This document shows positions 39,275 to 51,291 of a stretch of 64,000 nt of DNA, piece after piece. The stretch comes from Ascochyta rabiei. Taxonomy: Eukaryota; Ascomycota; Dothideomycetes; Pleosporales; Didymellaceae. The stretch covers positions 496,001 to 560,000 of the forward strand of contig NC_082423.1 of the NCBI RefSeq assembly GCF_004011695.2, written 5' to 3'. Below the pieces are notes generated by a model, which saw only the letters and a list, made by a program, of their open reading frames with translations, was not told where the DNA came from and did no database searches. A program made the position numbers and the translations under genes. Numbering within the stretch: the first letter of the stretch is position 1; the number at the start of each line of letters is the position of its first letter.

Positions 39275-40061
39275 ATTTTAGTTGCTGTGGAGCTGTTGGA
39301 GATGGAGAGGATTGGAAGTTAACAAGAGGTCAATTCTGAATAGGAATGAATTGGCACAGGTAAGCTCAGCTTACGATGTGGGTTGAAAGCAGACGTCCAG
39401 TTGATTGGCAAGCAATATCGGGAAACCGATCAGGGCTGCTAGAGGCCTTGGAGTAATCGTTCGTTCTGGCGACAAGATTCAAAGACCTCGCGCTAGTGGC
39501 TGACCTGCATGTCATCCATGCTGCGCGGCCCAAAGATTCCGGTGCTAGACCGCGTGTCAGCTCACGACCTTACCCAACCATAGATGGTACTTTGGCGCGA
39601 GGCTGCTCACTCGAAGCCAACACACAGCGGCGATGTAAGCATGGAGGAGCAAGAACTACACTCTGGAGATGTTCGGCCCGCTTGTTGGAGAGCCGAAGTC
39701 CGACGGCCGAAGGATACCGAGCTTCACAGCAAGCTACCAATGGACTTGTTTATGATGTCCCACGGAGGTTTCATTTAACTCTCTGTTTCTTGTAAGGATG
39801 GGCGTTGAATGGGAGAGAAAAGGGCGACAGCGGAAAGAAGGTTAGATGACGCTGATGGCGTTTCGTTGCGCAGTTTGCACCACTCCAGGAACAGTAAAAT
39901 CCATGACCAAAAACAATCCAGAGCGCTCTGAAATTAGATTTGATAGAAGCTGGACATGTTGTCAGAATTCCCTCTCACTTGAAGGTTCCCGCAATAGCGC
40001 ATTCTGCAGGCTCCTTGTTCTTCACTATCGTTCATTGTCATTCTCATACAGCTGGCAGTAC

Positions 40062-41369
40062 TTAGGTTGCATGCTGCCTCCGTCCTCGCACGTATATGGT
40101 ATACCTGAACCCAACCTGTCCCTCAATAGGATCTACCGTCTCACCGTTCGCCACCTGCCGCTCGGCCTTCTTGTTAAATTTGTGGAAGTACCAACTGGCA
40201 GCAGCCGGAACAAGAAGAGTGTATAACTGTGGTCCCGCTGAAACTCAGAGTCTAGTGACGTAGGCAGGCGCATCGTGCTGTCAGAAGAACGTGGATGCAA
40301 TAATTCCGCCAATCGCACCAAATCCTATATCTGCAAAGAGCTGGCCGTCGAGCGCTTACTCTGCAAGCGGGCATTGCTGGCCTGGTAGGTGAGGATGGCA
40401 GGTACGTTGCCTTGGCTGCCCATGATGCCAAGGAACACGCCAAAGTAGCAGACACCGTTGTTCTGTGCGTAGGCGACGAGCATGAGTCCGATCAAACAGA
40501 TCACGGATTGGACGGCAATGATGGGTGCGCGGTCTTGGTATCTGTCTCCGATCCAGGCAAAGCCAAAGGCAGCGATCATCGCCACGATGGCAGGGGGCGT
40601 AGAGAGGGCATTAGCGATGCCGGCGCTGTAGCCTAAGATGTTGTTAGTGTGTAGTCAATGCAGAGAGAAAAAGAACACACCCATGCCAACTGGGATAGCC
40701 GGCGTGAAATAATTGAAAGTGTAAATGGGAACAGTCGTGTACATGATAAGTGTGAAAAACACCCAAAGCTTCAGGTCGCTGAGGTGCTTGCAGAACTTGG
40801 TCCAAGGGGATCAGCCTCGGAGTCGCCACAGTCCTCTTCTATTCTGCGCAGTACAAAGTTGTTCGAAGAAACCGAGTTAACGCACGGCACGCAGTGAGAG
40901 TCTGCCAGCTGGTGACGAAACCCTGGCCGATCATCACAGCGCCCTATGACAGGGCAATGAAGGCGAGCCAATTCGCGCTTCCGACTTTGCGGAGGACAAT
41001 ACTAGATGGCAGTTCGAAGGGGAAGTACGTCGGGGATAATTTGACGAGAGCGATGGTGTATCTGTCTCCGACATGGAGGGCGAGGTCGGCGCCCATGCCT
41101 GCGCCTCGCGCATTGGCAATGTTGGTACTGTCGATCTGTTAATTTAGGAACTGCCTTCTTCAAGCCTTGGTGGTCTTCTTTACGAGGGAAATGGAGTATA
41201 AAGCGCCAAACATGGGCAGCAGCCTCCAGTCGATCTTACGGACCGACCTCTTTTCTTCGATGTGATGGTACGCTTCAGCATCAGCACCATGTTGGGCCGG
41301 CGTTGTGTCGAACTTCTCTAGACGGACTGTGCCGGGCTTGTATTCGTCATTGCTGCTGCCGTTTGTCAT
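40062..41369 (-). pseudogene. Decayed MFS transporter of the allantoate permease (DAL5) type
   Basis: Starts with an intact ATG and family N-terminus (EEKRSVRKIDWRLLPMFGALYSISL). A 48-nt intron (41183-41136) leads to NIANARGAGMGADLALHVGDRYTIAL. Breaks follow. A TAG at 40946-40944 stands where the family has Trp (before GAVMIGQGFVTSWQTL). There is a deletion near 40800-40870, then LSDLKLWVFFTLIMYTTVPIYTF with a still recognisable intron (GTGTGT...CTTAG), and IVAMIAAFGFAWIGDRYQDRAPIIAVQ. Two extra bases lie near 40324-40329, and TGA codons occur at 40283-40281 and 40247-40245. The far C-terminus (KKAERQVANGETVDPIEGQVGFRYT) is still readable. An intact relative lies at 51819-53585. No functional product is expected. 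Confidence 0.88.
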
Positions 41370-42900
41370 TGCACTTCTCTGCGGCCTAGACTTCGAATTT
41401 AGAAGAGTTCGAAGTTTAGACTGTTGATTTCATCTAGCGATCAGAGGGTAGAGCCATTGTTATATCTTTACATTCAAGATCTGGCCGCGGCACTTCTCGT
41501 CAACAGTAACTTACTTGGCTACCAAGCATCCCGGGAGTTGTAAACGTGTGAATAGCATCGCCGGCACCTCATGGACTGAAGGTAGCGTGGTCAGCATTTC
41601 TTGGGTTTGTGTTCTCGTGTCGGATCTTGGAGAGGAGATGAGAGCGGAATCATGGGCTTCGTGGGGTACCAAGCTGCCCTTTGCACTTGTCTTGCACAGC
41701 CCAAGCAACATAGTCTTGGTGCTATCAACAATAGTTATCTGTGAGCTCTAGGCTTGGGTCAAACTCACCTTGAAGATTCCTGAGCAACCAACTCCTCCCG
41801 CATCAGATTTGCATTGACATTGCAGACACGACCTCAACATTCAATGCCGTTCAAACACACAAGTCTTGGGCGACAGGAGAAACTACAGAATCGAGCAGGC
41901 ATGGATCTGGTCACGGGACTCGATACCAAGTTGAACACTGCAGCCAAGTCCTTTAACATACATCAACAGAGATTTCAGACCGTCACTGAAGAAATAATAA
42001 CACTGCCACGTTCCTTAGGGGCCCTTGGGCGGTCCTTTCTAGCGCAGCGAAGACAAATCCGCGTCGTGGCACCCAGTGACCAGACTGCGGGGTCGGTCTT
42101 GGTTCAGAGCATCTTCCTCTCCATCTGGGTGAAGTCATCGCTGTGCACGTCTGGGATGCTGTTGTTCGGTTATGTGTACCTCATAAAGCATGACGACATG
42201 TCAAAGTGAGGAAGGTGAATGTTGAGTTGACCGTATCGGCAGTGACTCGAAGCGCTTAGTTTCAACGAAGACGCCTGAACAGGTATTAGTATAGTAACTT
42301 CAAAGCTACATCTGGCTCTTATGTGATGACCTTGATTCGTTTCGCTCGGCTGAAGTGTTGGTATCGTGGACAGATTAGTGTGCGGAGCTAGACCTAGCAT
42401 TGACTTCAGTATGCTACCCCCCACGACTTTCTCAATGCATTTGGGAAAACTGACAACACAGCTAAGATCATTCCCAAAATCCGACAAGAAAGAAGCAACA
42501 CGTCCGTGTCAAATTTCTGAAAAAAGGCTTGATCAGTCGATGCAGCATCGTGTATCTTATTGACTCAAAAGATTGCACGTATGGAGTAAGCGAGAGGTAT
42601 GGCATGAGCTCTCCAGATTCCCTGCGATGCCTGTGTAGAAGGAGTAGGCTACGAAGGACTAAAGAGGAAATAACATAAGCAAACTTCTCGTTGAGCAAAA
42701 GCACTACAAGCCTTTGAAGATCTGGAGGCTCCAAGAGTAGATAGACCACCAGTGTGAACTCCTCACAGTGGGTACCAAACACACCACGCTTTCCTTACTC
42801 TTTCCCTTATTATCCCTTAATATCCCTCATCGATACCGCCATTGTTAGTTACGGTTGTAGCTGTCTTCAAGGAGTTTGTCTGTGAAGCGAAACGCCCTTC
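41370..42900. other. 1.5-kb intergenic region
   Basis: Between the start of the transporter pseudogene and the stop of the zinc-knuckle gene. It holds one short plus-strand frame (listed separately) and nothing else of note on either strand. Confidence 0.5.
41844..42209 (+). CDS. Small hypothetical ORF, weak
   Basis: A 121-codon frame from ATG with balanced composition (for example SFNIHQQRFQTVTEEIITLP) and a hydrophobic segment near its end (SGMLLFGYVYLI). It has no recognised domain and no flanking support. It may be chance; it is listed because nothing else explains this stretch. Confidence 0.15.
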   Translation: MPFKHTSLGRQEKLQNRAGMDLVTGLDTKLNTAAKSFNIHQQRFQTVTEEIITLPRSLGALGRSFLAQRRQIRVVAPSDQTAGSVLVQSIFLSIWVKSSLCTSGMLLFGYVYLIKHDDMSK

Positions 42901-44529
42901 CTACCAGCCGCCACCACCAGAGTCACCAACCCAAGAAGTCTCACCCCCACCAGTAGCGGCGGCATTGTCACCAGCACCCCAGCTGCCAGTAGCTTCGACG
43001 GGGCCGCCTCCACCCGCAGCGTCTCCCTCAGCGGGAGCGACTTTGCAACGCTGTGAAGGTTAGCAAGCTGGAATTACACTTGAAGGAAGATATCACTAAC
43101 CTTGACAGTATGACCGAACTCCTGGCAGTTTTGGCATTGGACCTTTGACCAATCCTTTGGTTCAAGGCAGTCACGAGAGAAATGACCCAGCTTCTCGCAG
43201 TTTCGGCAGGTGACGGTGTCAGGGTTGCGCGGCTGATCGCACTCCTTGGCAATGTGATCCTCCGAGCCGCAGTTGCGGCAGGTCCTGGGAGGACGTGCTT
43301 CGACATTGGGACAGTCCCGGGAAAAGTGTCCAGTCTCGTTGCACTTGTGACACTCTACGCCTTCGGCAGAGCGAGGCTCAGGGCACTCCTTCGCGTTGTG
43401 ACCCTCCTGCTTGCAGTTCTTGCAAGCATGGGGATTGATTCGCTCCATGGGACAGTCGCGGGCACGATGTCCTTCTTCCTGACAGTAGACGCACTGAACG
43501 GCTGGAATATTCGACACATGCTCTGGTTGTTCTTGCTTGCAGTGCTATGTCTTCAGTCAGCAGTGTGCGGTTTACTTAGGTTAAAGAACGTTGGTACCTT
43601 CTTGATATGACCCAACTCGCCGCAGTTGCTGCAGAGCGGGACACCGCGGTCTTGCACAAAGCCGGTCGAAGCCAGACGCTCTAGGTTCTGTTGTGCATTC
43701 TCGGGCCAGCCCTGGGCGAACATCTTGCGGCGCGGCTTATCTGACAGCTGGATTGTCAAAACAAACTCACGCTCAGGGTTGCCGATCATGTCGACAACAG
43801 TCATGTTGACAGGAACCTCCTGCTGCTTTGCAATGAGATAGACCGGAAGTCCATCCTCGCGAAGGGCGGCCTCGACATCAGGCAGGCTGAAGTCCTCCAC
43901 GACTGCGCGAGCGTAGGCCTTGAGGCAAGTGCGGAAACCATCAAGATCCTTTTCTTTGGCGGAGTCGATGAGCTTTGCCCAAGCTTCCTCGGCATCAAGC
44001 TCAGGAATACCGGTCCAGTCGACAAGGCGGCGCTCCTTGCATTCGAGAGCCTTGTGGCCCTCCTTGTCGCAGAGCTTACACTTCATGGGGTTGGTAGGGC
44101 AGCTGCGAGCAGCATGGCCTTCGACGCCGCAGGCGTTGCAGGTGCCCGTGAACTCGCGTTCAACGTGGGGATTGGTGCAGTCGGCCTTGTTGTGACCGAT
44201 TTCGCCGCAGTTGAAGCATTCTCCGGTGAGGCCGCCTCCAGCGGGCTTGTCAGGACACTCGCGTGCGAAGTGACCGGTCTGGTTACAGCTTTGCGTAGTT
44301 AGCATGGTGAAGCCAACGCCGCCCAGCTGTTGAGCTACGTCGTTGACTACAGTCCAGCGGTAGAGGGGCAAACTTACATGCGACAGGTATCACTGCCATC
44401 ACCAACGCCAGCGCCAGCATCATTGCCGCCATCGCCGCCGCCCCAAGAGTCACCACCTGATGGAGATCAGTAAGTCGTATATGGCGGGGATGCAGGAAAC
44501 TCACCGCCAGCTCCAGTGTCCCAGCTCAT
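42901..44529 (-). CDS. Zinc-knuckle protein with eleven CCHC motifs (Gis2/CNBP-like)
   Basis: Likely single-stranded nucleic-acid binding protein. Exons 44529-44505, 44456-44378, 44288-43598, 43544-43101 and 43050-42901 give 462 residues. Splicing rebuilds eleven C-X2-C-X4-H-X4-C knuckles: four near the N-terminus (first CRICNQTGHFAREC), a helical segment of about 120 residues without knuckles (EEAWAKLIDSAKEKDLDGFRTCLKAYARAVVEDF), then seven more (CSNCGELGHIKKHC to CQNCQEFGHTVKRC). Knuckles 1, 5 and 11 each span a splice junction, which confirms the joins. Both ends are Gly-rich (GDSWGGGDGGND; GETSWVGDSGGGGW). Yeast Gis2 has only seven knuckles and no helical insert, so this is a larger filamentous-fungal form. 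Confidence 0.92.
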
Positions 44530-45326
44530 AGCTGTGTGTGAGAGTAGAGTGTGAGAAGGGAAGGTTTGTGTTCTACGTGCGTAAAGCAAGCCTGAGAAGA
44601 GAATAGAGTCAGCTTCCCGTCAAGATTCAGGCTTGGTGAAGGTGGGAGTAGGGAAAACTCACAATTGGAAACGAAGCTAAGCGCGATCAAGCGATGAAAA
44701 GGGTTGTTTGCGTGAATTTTGAGAACGTGAGTGGCAGTTGCAAGAGCGCAATTGCGTCAATCGAGTGCGAGATCGGGGCAGTGTTCTGCAGAGTGTGGTT
44801 TACGTACCCTGGTCTGTGCGGGGCGAAGGTGAGGCAGGGACGATGGTGACAGTGAGTAGTTGTGACTAAGAGCAACTGGTGCCACACCGTGAATCAGGCT
44901 GACTGCGAGGGATGAAAAGCGTGCAAAGTGGATGGTATGAGAACGACTTAGTGACTGCTAACACGATTGCACAATGAGCGTCGAAGGAGAAAAAAATGGG
45001 CTGCAATCGTGACATGATGCTTGACCGGACCACAAGAGCGGGCGGTGAGAGAGCGAGGTCGGACCAATGACCGCAGACGGCTTCGAAGATGGAGAGATGA
45101 AGACTTGAGAAAGAACAAGCAAGAACTTGTATTAGAGAACCGCAAGACAGCATACTATCAAGGTATAATACTGTTAACAAGTCGTGAAGCTCATATGCAA
45201 CTAACAGAACGCCATCATGGCATCAGATCGTGTCCTTCATGCAGTGTTTGCAGTGGGCTGGAATCCATCATACTGTACATACCCGACTCTGCGCCAAACC
45301 CCCAGTACTTCGTGGTAGATTACGCC

Positions 45327-48300
45327 TCACACACCTCGGAACTGTTGAGGATGTTAGTATTTTGATCGTCGATGCCAGTATCAAAGCTTGACTTACCATG
45401 CGTACTACCAGGAACCATATGGCTCCAATGAAACGGAACGCCGCCAGACCAGCGACACTCCACAAGACAACTCCCAAGTAGATGGCCGCGACTTGGTTCT
45501 GCTTGGCAGCTTGCTCATCTGGATCCTGAACTGTTATTTCCAGGCCACCAGACTGTAGCACAAGGGCGGTCAAGACCAGATTACAGAACATCCAGAATAG
45601 AACGACACCAGATCGGAAGCCCTTGTAATAGTCTTCTTGCTTGTCCGTTGCCGACTGGACCTTCTTCTCTTCTTTCCACTTTGTGCTGAAGACGCGAAGT
45701 TCGTTCTCGTACATCGTATTTAGATCAGCATCGTCAGTTGGAGCCTGAATGTCGGCTTTTCCGTCGGCTTTAGTGGTGACTGAAGGCAACTTCTCGGGTT
45801 TGTCGTCTCCCTTTGTTCCCCAGGTGATGTCGTGCGTGTTGCAGAACGCGTAGACGTTAAGGATGTTGATATACGTCGGTGTCAACAGCAGGTACTGAAT
45901 GAACGAGGTGAACATATGCCATGGGTCCAAGAACAAGATCGAAACGACGAACCACATGAGATACGTCGAGGCCAATGATACGATCAGGGTGAAGAAGATC
46001 TGGTCCTTGAAGATGTCTGCAAAATTGAAGCCGTGGTTCGTTTTGATCTGCTCCTGGATCGACCGGACTGTGATGTAGATGGATGCGAACATGAGGTATG
46101 TCATAATGATACACCAGAAGTATACCATAGACATGTACCACTTGTTTGATCCTTGCGGTCGATTCCCGAGTGATAAGATGAAACACGTTATCAGCACACC
46201 AATGTAAAGCCACTCGAAGACGACGAACAAGACTTTACCGGCCGTACCGATTTCAGTAGCCAAGGAAGCGGTGAGAATGCGGAAGACCAGGAAGAAGTTA
46301 CCGAGGGCAAACCAGGCGAAGATCATGCTGATGGTCTGGTAGACGAATTCAACGAGGAACATCATCTTGCGGATGACCGAGTGGTCGCTGCGGAAGATGT
46401 CGAAAGAGTGGGCCAGGGCGTAGACAGCAGCGAAGAAGGAACCGTTGAGCCAACGACGACGCTGACCAATAAACTCTGCCATTGTCGTCGGTACATCGGT
46501 CTCACCGTTGGCAGACTTGACGTATTGCAGAATCCAGTGGCAGTTCCTCTTGGAGACCAACTCGAAGCAGAGAATACGGTCCTCGGCGAGGTACATGTTG
46601 GCTGTGAAGATACCGGCGTTCGCACCGTGCATCTTCTCACCAGCGAAATACTTCTCCAGTGGTCCTTGTCCGGTCTTGTCGTTCTGGAGCGCAACATAGC
46701 GATAGGCAGAGAAGGCACCAGGAAGCACAGTAATGAAACCGAAGGCTGATTCCAGCGGCTTATCCAAAATGTTACTCATCTTGTACTCGAAGTTCTGCGT
46801 CGCCACAAGTGGGTTCAGAAGCTTCTTGCCATGGAACATAGCCTTGATCTCACCGCAAGCGCCTGCGCACATGGGCTCGAGGTCGAAAGCTTTCCAGAGA
46901 TGGTAGATGGAGTCCTTTCCGGGCTTCGTTCCAGCATCGATAAGAACACAGATGTTGGGGTCCAGGACGGTGCCAAACGCCTGGAAGAACCATCGATGCG
47001 AGTTGATCTTCTTCTGGTTCTTTTCCTTTAGACAGAAGAGCATCTGCACAGGCGTGTTGCCCTTCTTGACGCCGACTACACCCTTCTTGATGTCAAGCGT
47101 CATTTGTGTGGTGTACTAGTGGATCTGGTTAGTCATTTCCCCCAACACAGCCACACTGCCTCACGTACCTCGTAAATATGCGCAGTTACATCCTTGCCGT
47201 TGACTTGCTGCTTGGCGATGCCGTCCTGGTACACACCAAGACCTGCTAGCACGGCTCTTGTTCGCGGGTTGATCTTGGCACGTCCATCGCTGACGACGCA
47301 CACTACAATCTTCTTCCACGCGTCCTTGCCCCACGTCTTGCTGTTGGTTCGCGAGTTCATGTATTCGATGTTCTTGATTACGCCCATCATCGTTCGCGCA
47401 AACAGCTCGTCCTCTTCGTTGTACATGGTCACGACGATGAACAGCTCCGTATGCCTAGGCTTTGCGAAGAGCTTCTGGCGCAGGGTAAAGCGCTCTGCGT
47501 CGAAGTCTGCAGGATCGCAGGTGGCGGCCGAGTAGCGCATATGTGTGAACTCGTCACGCTCGGGGGGCTGTGCATGTGGGACCTGGTTGAGAAGTCGCGG
47601 GGGAATTGGGCAATCGAGCACCAAGTTGCCCTTGAACAGCTGGACTTCCTTGACAGTCTTCCATCGCTTGATAGGTGCTGGGCTCGGATAATGCTGGATG
47701 GGCTCGTCGTGGAACGGATTCTCAGGATCCTGCTCTTCCAGATCGTGTGGATCTGGGCCGTACGAGTTGGCGCCTGCCAACATGGGCCTGCCGTCCTGCT
47801 CGTCCTGCCAGTAATGGTCCGGCTGGGTGCCGTACCCTTGGTGCGGGCTCCCGTCGTGCAGTGTGGGATCATAGGGCTGGGTGTAGTAGGCATCGTGGTG
47901 GGCTTGCGGGTCGAGCGAGTAGTCGCTGTCGTGTCGTTGCGGTCGTGGGTCGTATTCGTCGTGGTAATCGCCTCCAGCATAGGGCATGTTCTCTACCGAG
48001 TACTGTTTCTTGTCAGAATCAAAGTGCCGCCAGATCGGACACGCGCGATACGTACACTCGGTTGCAGAGGGAGTCTGTCGCCTGAAGCCGCTGGATGGGT
48101 CATGGTGGGTCCCATGGGGATCTCGAGCGGGCCGGCGTGCGAGCCATAGTTGTCCTCGAGCTGGTAGCCAGCAAGTGGGCGTCCTGGAGAGGGCGTTCTG
48201 CCGGGACCTGGGCGGCGTGGATCCATCTCGTAGCGGTCCTCGTCTGTGAAGAAGGTCGATTAGTGCACTGCCTCAGGTGTGCGCGCAATGTTGTGTGGGC

Positions 48301-48546
48301 GACAGTGATAGCGATAGGCAACGAATGGATGCGCAGGCGACGAGGAATGCAAACGGACGCAGGTCACGTCCGAGGCGCAGAGCCGCGATATGTAAGACTC
48401 GGCCCTTGGGAGGAAACGACAGGGAGGGGAAGGTGCTTCTGGGCACAGCAGCCGGCTATGCGTGCGACGCAGCCGTAATGCGCACAGGCTCAGATGGCAA
48501 GAGGCGCAGATTGACTGGACTCACCTAATCGGTTGTAGCCAGACAT
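45327..48546 (-). CDS. Chitin synthase, class I/II type
   Basis: Polymerises UDP-GlcNAc into chitin at the plasma membrane. Exons 48546-48525, 48243-48056, 48002-47169, 47115-45397 and 45341-45327 give 925 residues, the usual size for the class. The N-terminal 170 residues are Pro/Asp/His-rich and disordered. The catalytic region has [50 protein letters not shown] and the signature [13 protein letters not shown]. At least six hydrophobic segments follow. The last exon is only 15 nt and changes the end to VVRMFRGV, as in class I enzymes. The first exon is 22 nt. Divergent from the LMW-PTP gene. Class I versus II is not settled by eye. Confidence 0.95.
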
Positions 48547-49769
48547 GGTGCGGGCTGCTTTGCTGCTGCGCCTTCAATCAAGTCGCGGACACTGCGAACA
48601 CCGACTCCACTGCCCAAACACGCGTGTAGAGGGAGGGCCCAGCAAGTCAAACGTGACGTTGTTGATGGCCCGAGTGCGACGGTCGTATCGCCGGCAACGT
48701 GAAACCTGATGCGTTTGGCGGGGGTGGGTGCACGGCGTCCTGTTTACTGTTTACTTACTCGGCCCAACTAGAACCGTCGAGGTCGTTGCGCGGGACGATG
48801 TGACGATGATGCGGGTCCGTGGCAGAGTACGAGTACTGCGAGTTAGGCACGGCAAACGACCTGGTCTCCACAGCCGGGGAAGCTTTGCTTTTCAAACAAT
48901 ACGTCGAGCGGTCCAAAGCAGCCCTCAGAGGCTCAGCCTGGCTCAGCAGCTGTTCGCTTCCTTGGGTAGCCCGGCCCAGCAGCGTGCATCCCTGAAACCA
49001 CCGCATGTGGCGCTGCCACATAGCCGCGTCTTCTGACGAAGCTTTTTTTCCCGTTTCAGGCAAGGCATGAGATCGTCTGCGGCGGCTGTCAAATGCCCGA
49101 ATCCCTTGTGCTTGTCGACACATAACCAGGATGGCAGCGAGATTTGATCTTGTTCTCAGCATTCACTTGTCGGCTACCGAGCTGGCAGCTTGGAGGTGCA
49201 CAGTGGTTGCATGTCCTTGGACGTCGAACAGGCCACCCTCCATGCGGCTGGCTGAGTAGATGCTGACAGGCTGCGACTGCGGCTGCGGCTGCCGTGCGCT
49301 GACCGGTTTGAGGCCTCCCAAGCGAACAGCAAGCACGGAGAAACCATCAGCAGCACGCCTGGCAGCCCAAGACGGAAATGCTACAGTTCACAGCCTCGTG
49401 GAGTAACGAGGGGCTGACCACAGCTCGACGCCAGACTCGTTTATGGAATGCAATCTTGAGCATGATGGGTCGGTAGAGATAACACACGAGACGACTAGCA
49501 ACTCGTACTCAGTGACGACCACTGCACTCTTTGCATTGAACTGACAACTGTCTGAACCCTGACCCTGACTTTCTCGAACAGACAGCTACGACAGCTACTA
49601 GCTATACCCGCTTCTTCTGCGACATGGGAGCCTCGTACCTGTCGATCATCCGTCATCTGTTCTTGGCACACACCAGAAAGTGGCCCAGTCCACGCACTCA
49701 CTGCGTTGACATCAACTCTACCCAACACTTCGCCCCCCACCAACGACAACCACCCACACAGCCCTCAAG
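48547..49769. other. 1.2-kb shared upstream region of CHS and LMW-PTP
   Basis: Divergent promoter region. No recognisable reading frame. An imperfect CTGCGACTGCGGCTGCGGCTGC repeat lies near 49268-49292. A pyrimidine/CA-rich leader (ACAACCACCCACACAGCC) precedes the phosphatase ATG. Confidence 0.6.
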
Positions 49770-50369
49770 ATGAGCGACGCCACATCGCCCAAGCCCGTAT
49801 CGGTCCTCTTCGTCTGCCTAGGCAACATCTGTTTGTCCACCCCTCCCCCGCACGCACTTGCAGCCTACTAACACTCCGCAGGCCGCTCGACCATGGCAGA
49901 GGGCGTGTTCCAATCGCTCGTATCGTCGTCGCCCGCCAGCACGCAGCGCCTCGTCTCTTCCATCGACTCGTGCGGCACAGGCGCGTACCACGTCGGCGAC
50001 TCCCCCGACCGCCGCACCATGGCGACGCTGCGCCAAAACGGCATCACCACCTACCGCCACGCTGCGCGCAAGTTCGACCCGTCGACAGACTTTGAGCACT
50101 TTGATTACATCCTCGCCATGGACGATGAGAATCTCGCGGACCTGGTCGATCTGCGGAGGCGCGCGGTGAAGAAAGCTGGGGGTGACGAGGGGCTTGGGAA
50201 GGTCATGCTGTTTGGCGAGTTTGGGGGCGCGAAGAGGAGGAATGGTAGGGGGGAGGAGGTCGCGGATCCGTATTATGGGGCGAATGATGGCTTTACGACT
50301 GCGTATGAGCAGGCGGTCAAGTTCTCCCAGGTTTTCTTGGAGAGATTGGAGAAGGGGGAGCTGAGCTGA
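49770..50369 (+). CDS. Low-molecular-weight protein tyrosine phosphatase
   Basis: Cytosolic cysteine phosphatase of the LTP1/Stp1 family. Exons 49770-49830 and 49882-50369 give 182 residues. The 51-nt intron (GTTTGT...CGCAG) cuts the active-site loop; splicing produces LFVCLGNICRSTMAE, a complete C-X5-R loop with the following Ser. The general-acid Asp is in VADPYYG near the end, and STDFEHFDYILAMDDEN is the usual Dx(F/Y)D-type segment. There is an insertion of about 12 residues (FGGAKRRNGRGEE) before the acid loop. Its substrates cannot be inferred from position. Confidence 0.94.
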
Positions 50370-50540
50370 TGGACTTTGTGGAGGAGGGTCCTGATGAAGG
50401 CGGTGGTAGTGGTGGTGGTGGTGGAGAGTTTTTGATACCCATGTAGACCGTTGTTCCGTTATGATGAATATTGTACATTTCTATACATACATGATCCAGC
50501 ATGCATCAGCACACGCTCCATGACCAACGCTACCACTCCC

Positions 50541-51291
50541 CTACTTGGAGTTGTTGTTGATCTGCTCCTCCAACTCCCTTAACCTCATGACAACCTTCCC
50601 CCTCAGATAGTCCGTCAACCCCAGAATCCCCTCTCTCGTCACAATCCTGTAGCTTCCACTGTTCTGCCAACTGCCCTCAATAATCTTGCCACTCCCATCC
50701 ACCTCCAGACTCCCAAGGATGTCCTCGGGCCACGCTATCCGCCCGTAGTCTGGCGGATTCCGCATATCGCTAACGTGTATCCAACCGCCCACGTTGCCGC
50801 CTCCTGCGCCGCCCTGATGGCTCGCGCCGCCCGCGCCATCGTTCGGGCGCGACAGCGTAAAGCCTCCGGGGCTGGCAAAGGCGGCTGCCTGTCCCTGCAC
50901 CATGGGGTCCTCGGCGGCGTGTTCGGCCAGGATGGACGATAGGAGCGGCACGAACTGCGGGTTCGAGGTGAAGTTTTGCGGGGTCGCAGGGAGAGAGCTG
51001 GCGGTTCCTATGGCGAGTTGACGTGTTGGAGGTGTGGTGGGCAGAAGCGAGAGGAGCGACCTTGTGGGGTCGAAGGGGTCTTTGTGGACAAACTGTGCGT
51101 GCGGTTAGTAGGGAAAGGCGCTGGTTGGGAGGTTGGGAGGTTGGGAGGTTGGGAGGTTGGGAGACAATGCGTACAATGTGGGGGTTCTCTGGCAATGTCG
51201 ATACATTTCGTGATCCCCTCAGGTATAGTGTTGGGACTCTGAGTGTAGGACGGATGGAGCGTGAAGATCGCGCAAACGTGCTCGTGAGCAT
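50541..51291 (-). CDS. Conserved-looking protein with putative mitochondrial presequence, unknown function
   Basis: Exons 51291-51175 and 51092-50541 give 222 residues. The N-terminus is Arg/Ser/Thr-rich with no acidic residue for the first 30 positions (LTSTFARSSRSIRPTLRVPTLYLRGSRNVST), a typical matrix-targeting pattern. The middle contains Gly-rich GAGGASHQGGAGGGNVGGWIHVSDMRNPPDYGRIAWPEDILGSLEVD. The C-terminus is a helix with GLTDYLRGKVVMRLRELEEQI. I do not recognise a family. The intron carries an 8-bp tandem repeat. Convergent with LMW-PTP (171 bp between stops). Confidence 0.72.
51123..51162. repeat. 8-bp tandem repeat (GGTTGGGA), five copies, inside an intron
   Basis: Five perfect copies lie in the 82-nt intron of the preceding putative mitochondrial protein gene. 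On the sense strand the unit is TCCCAACC. Copy-number change would alter intron length without touching the protein. Confidence 0.9.
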
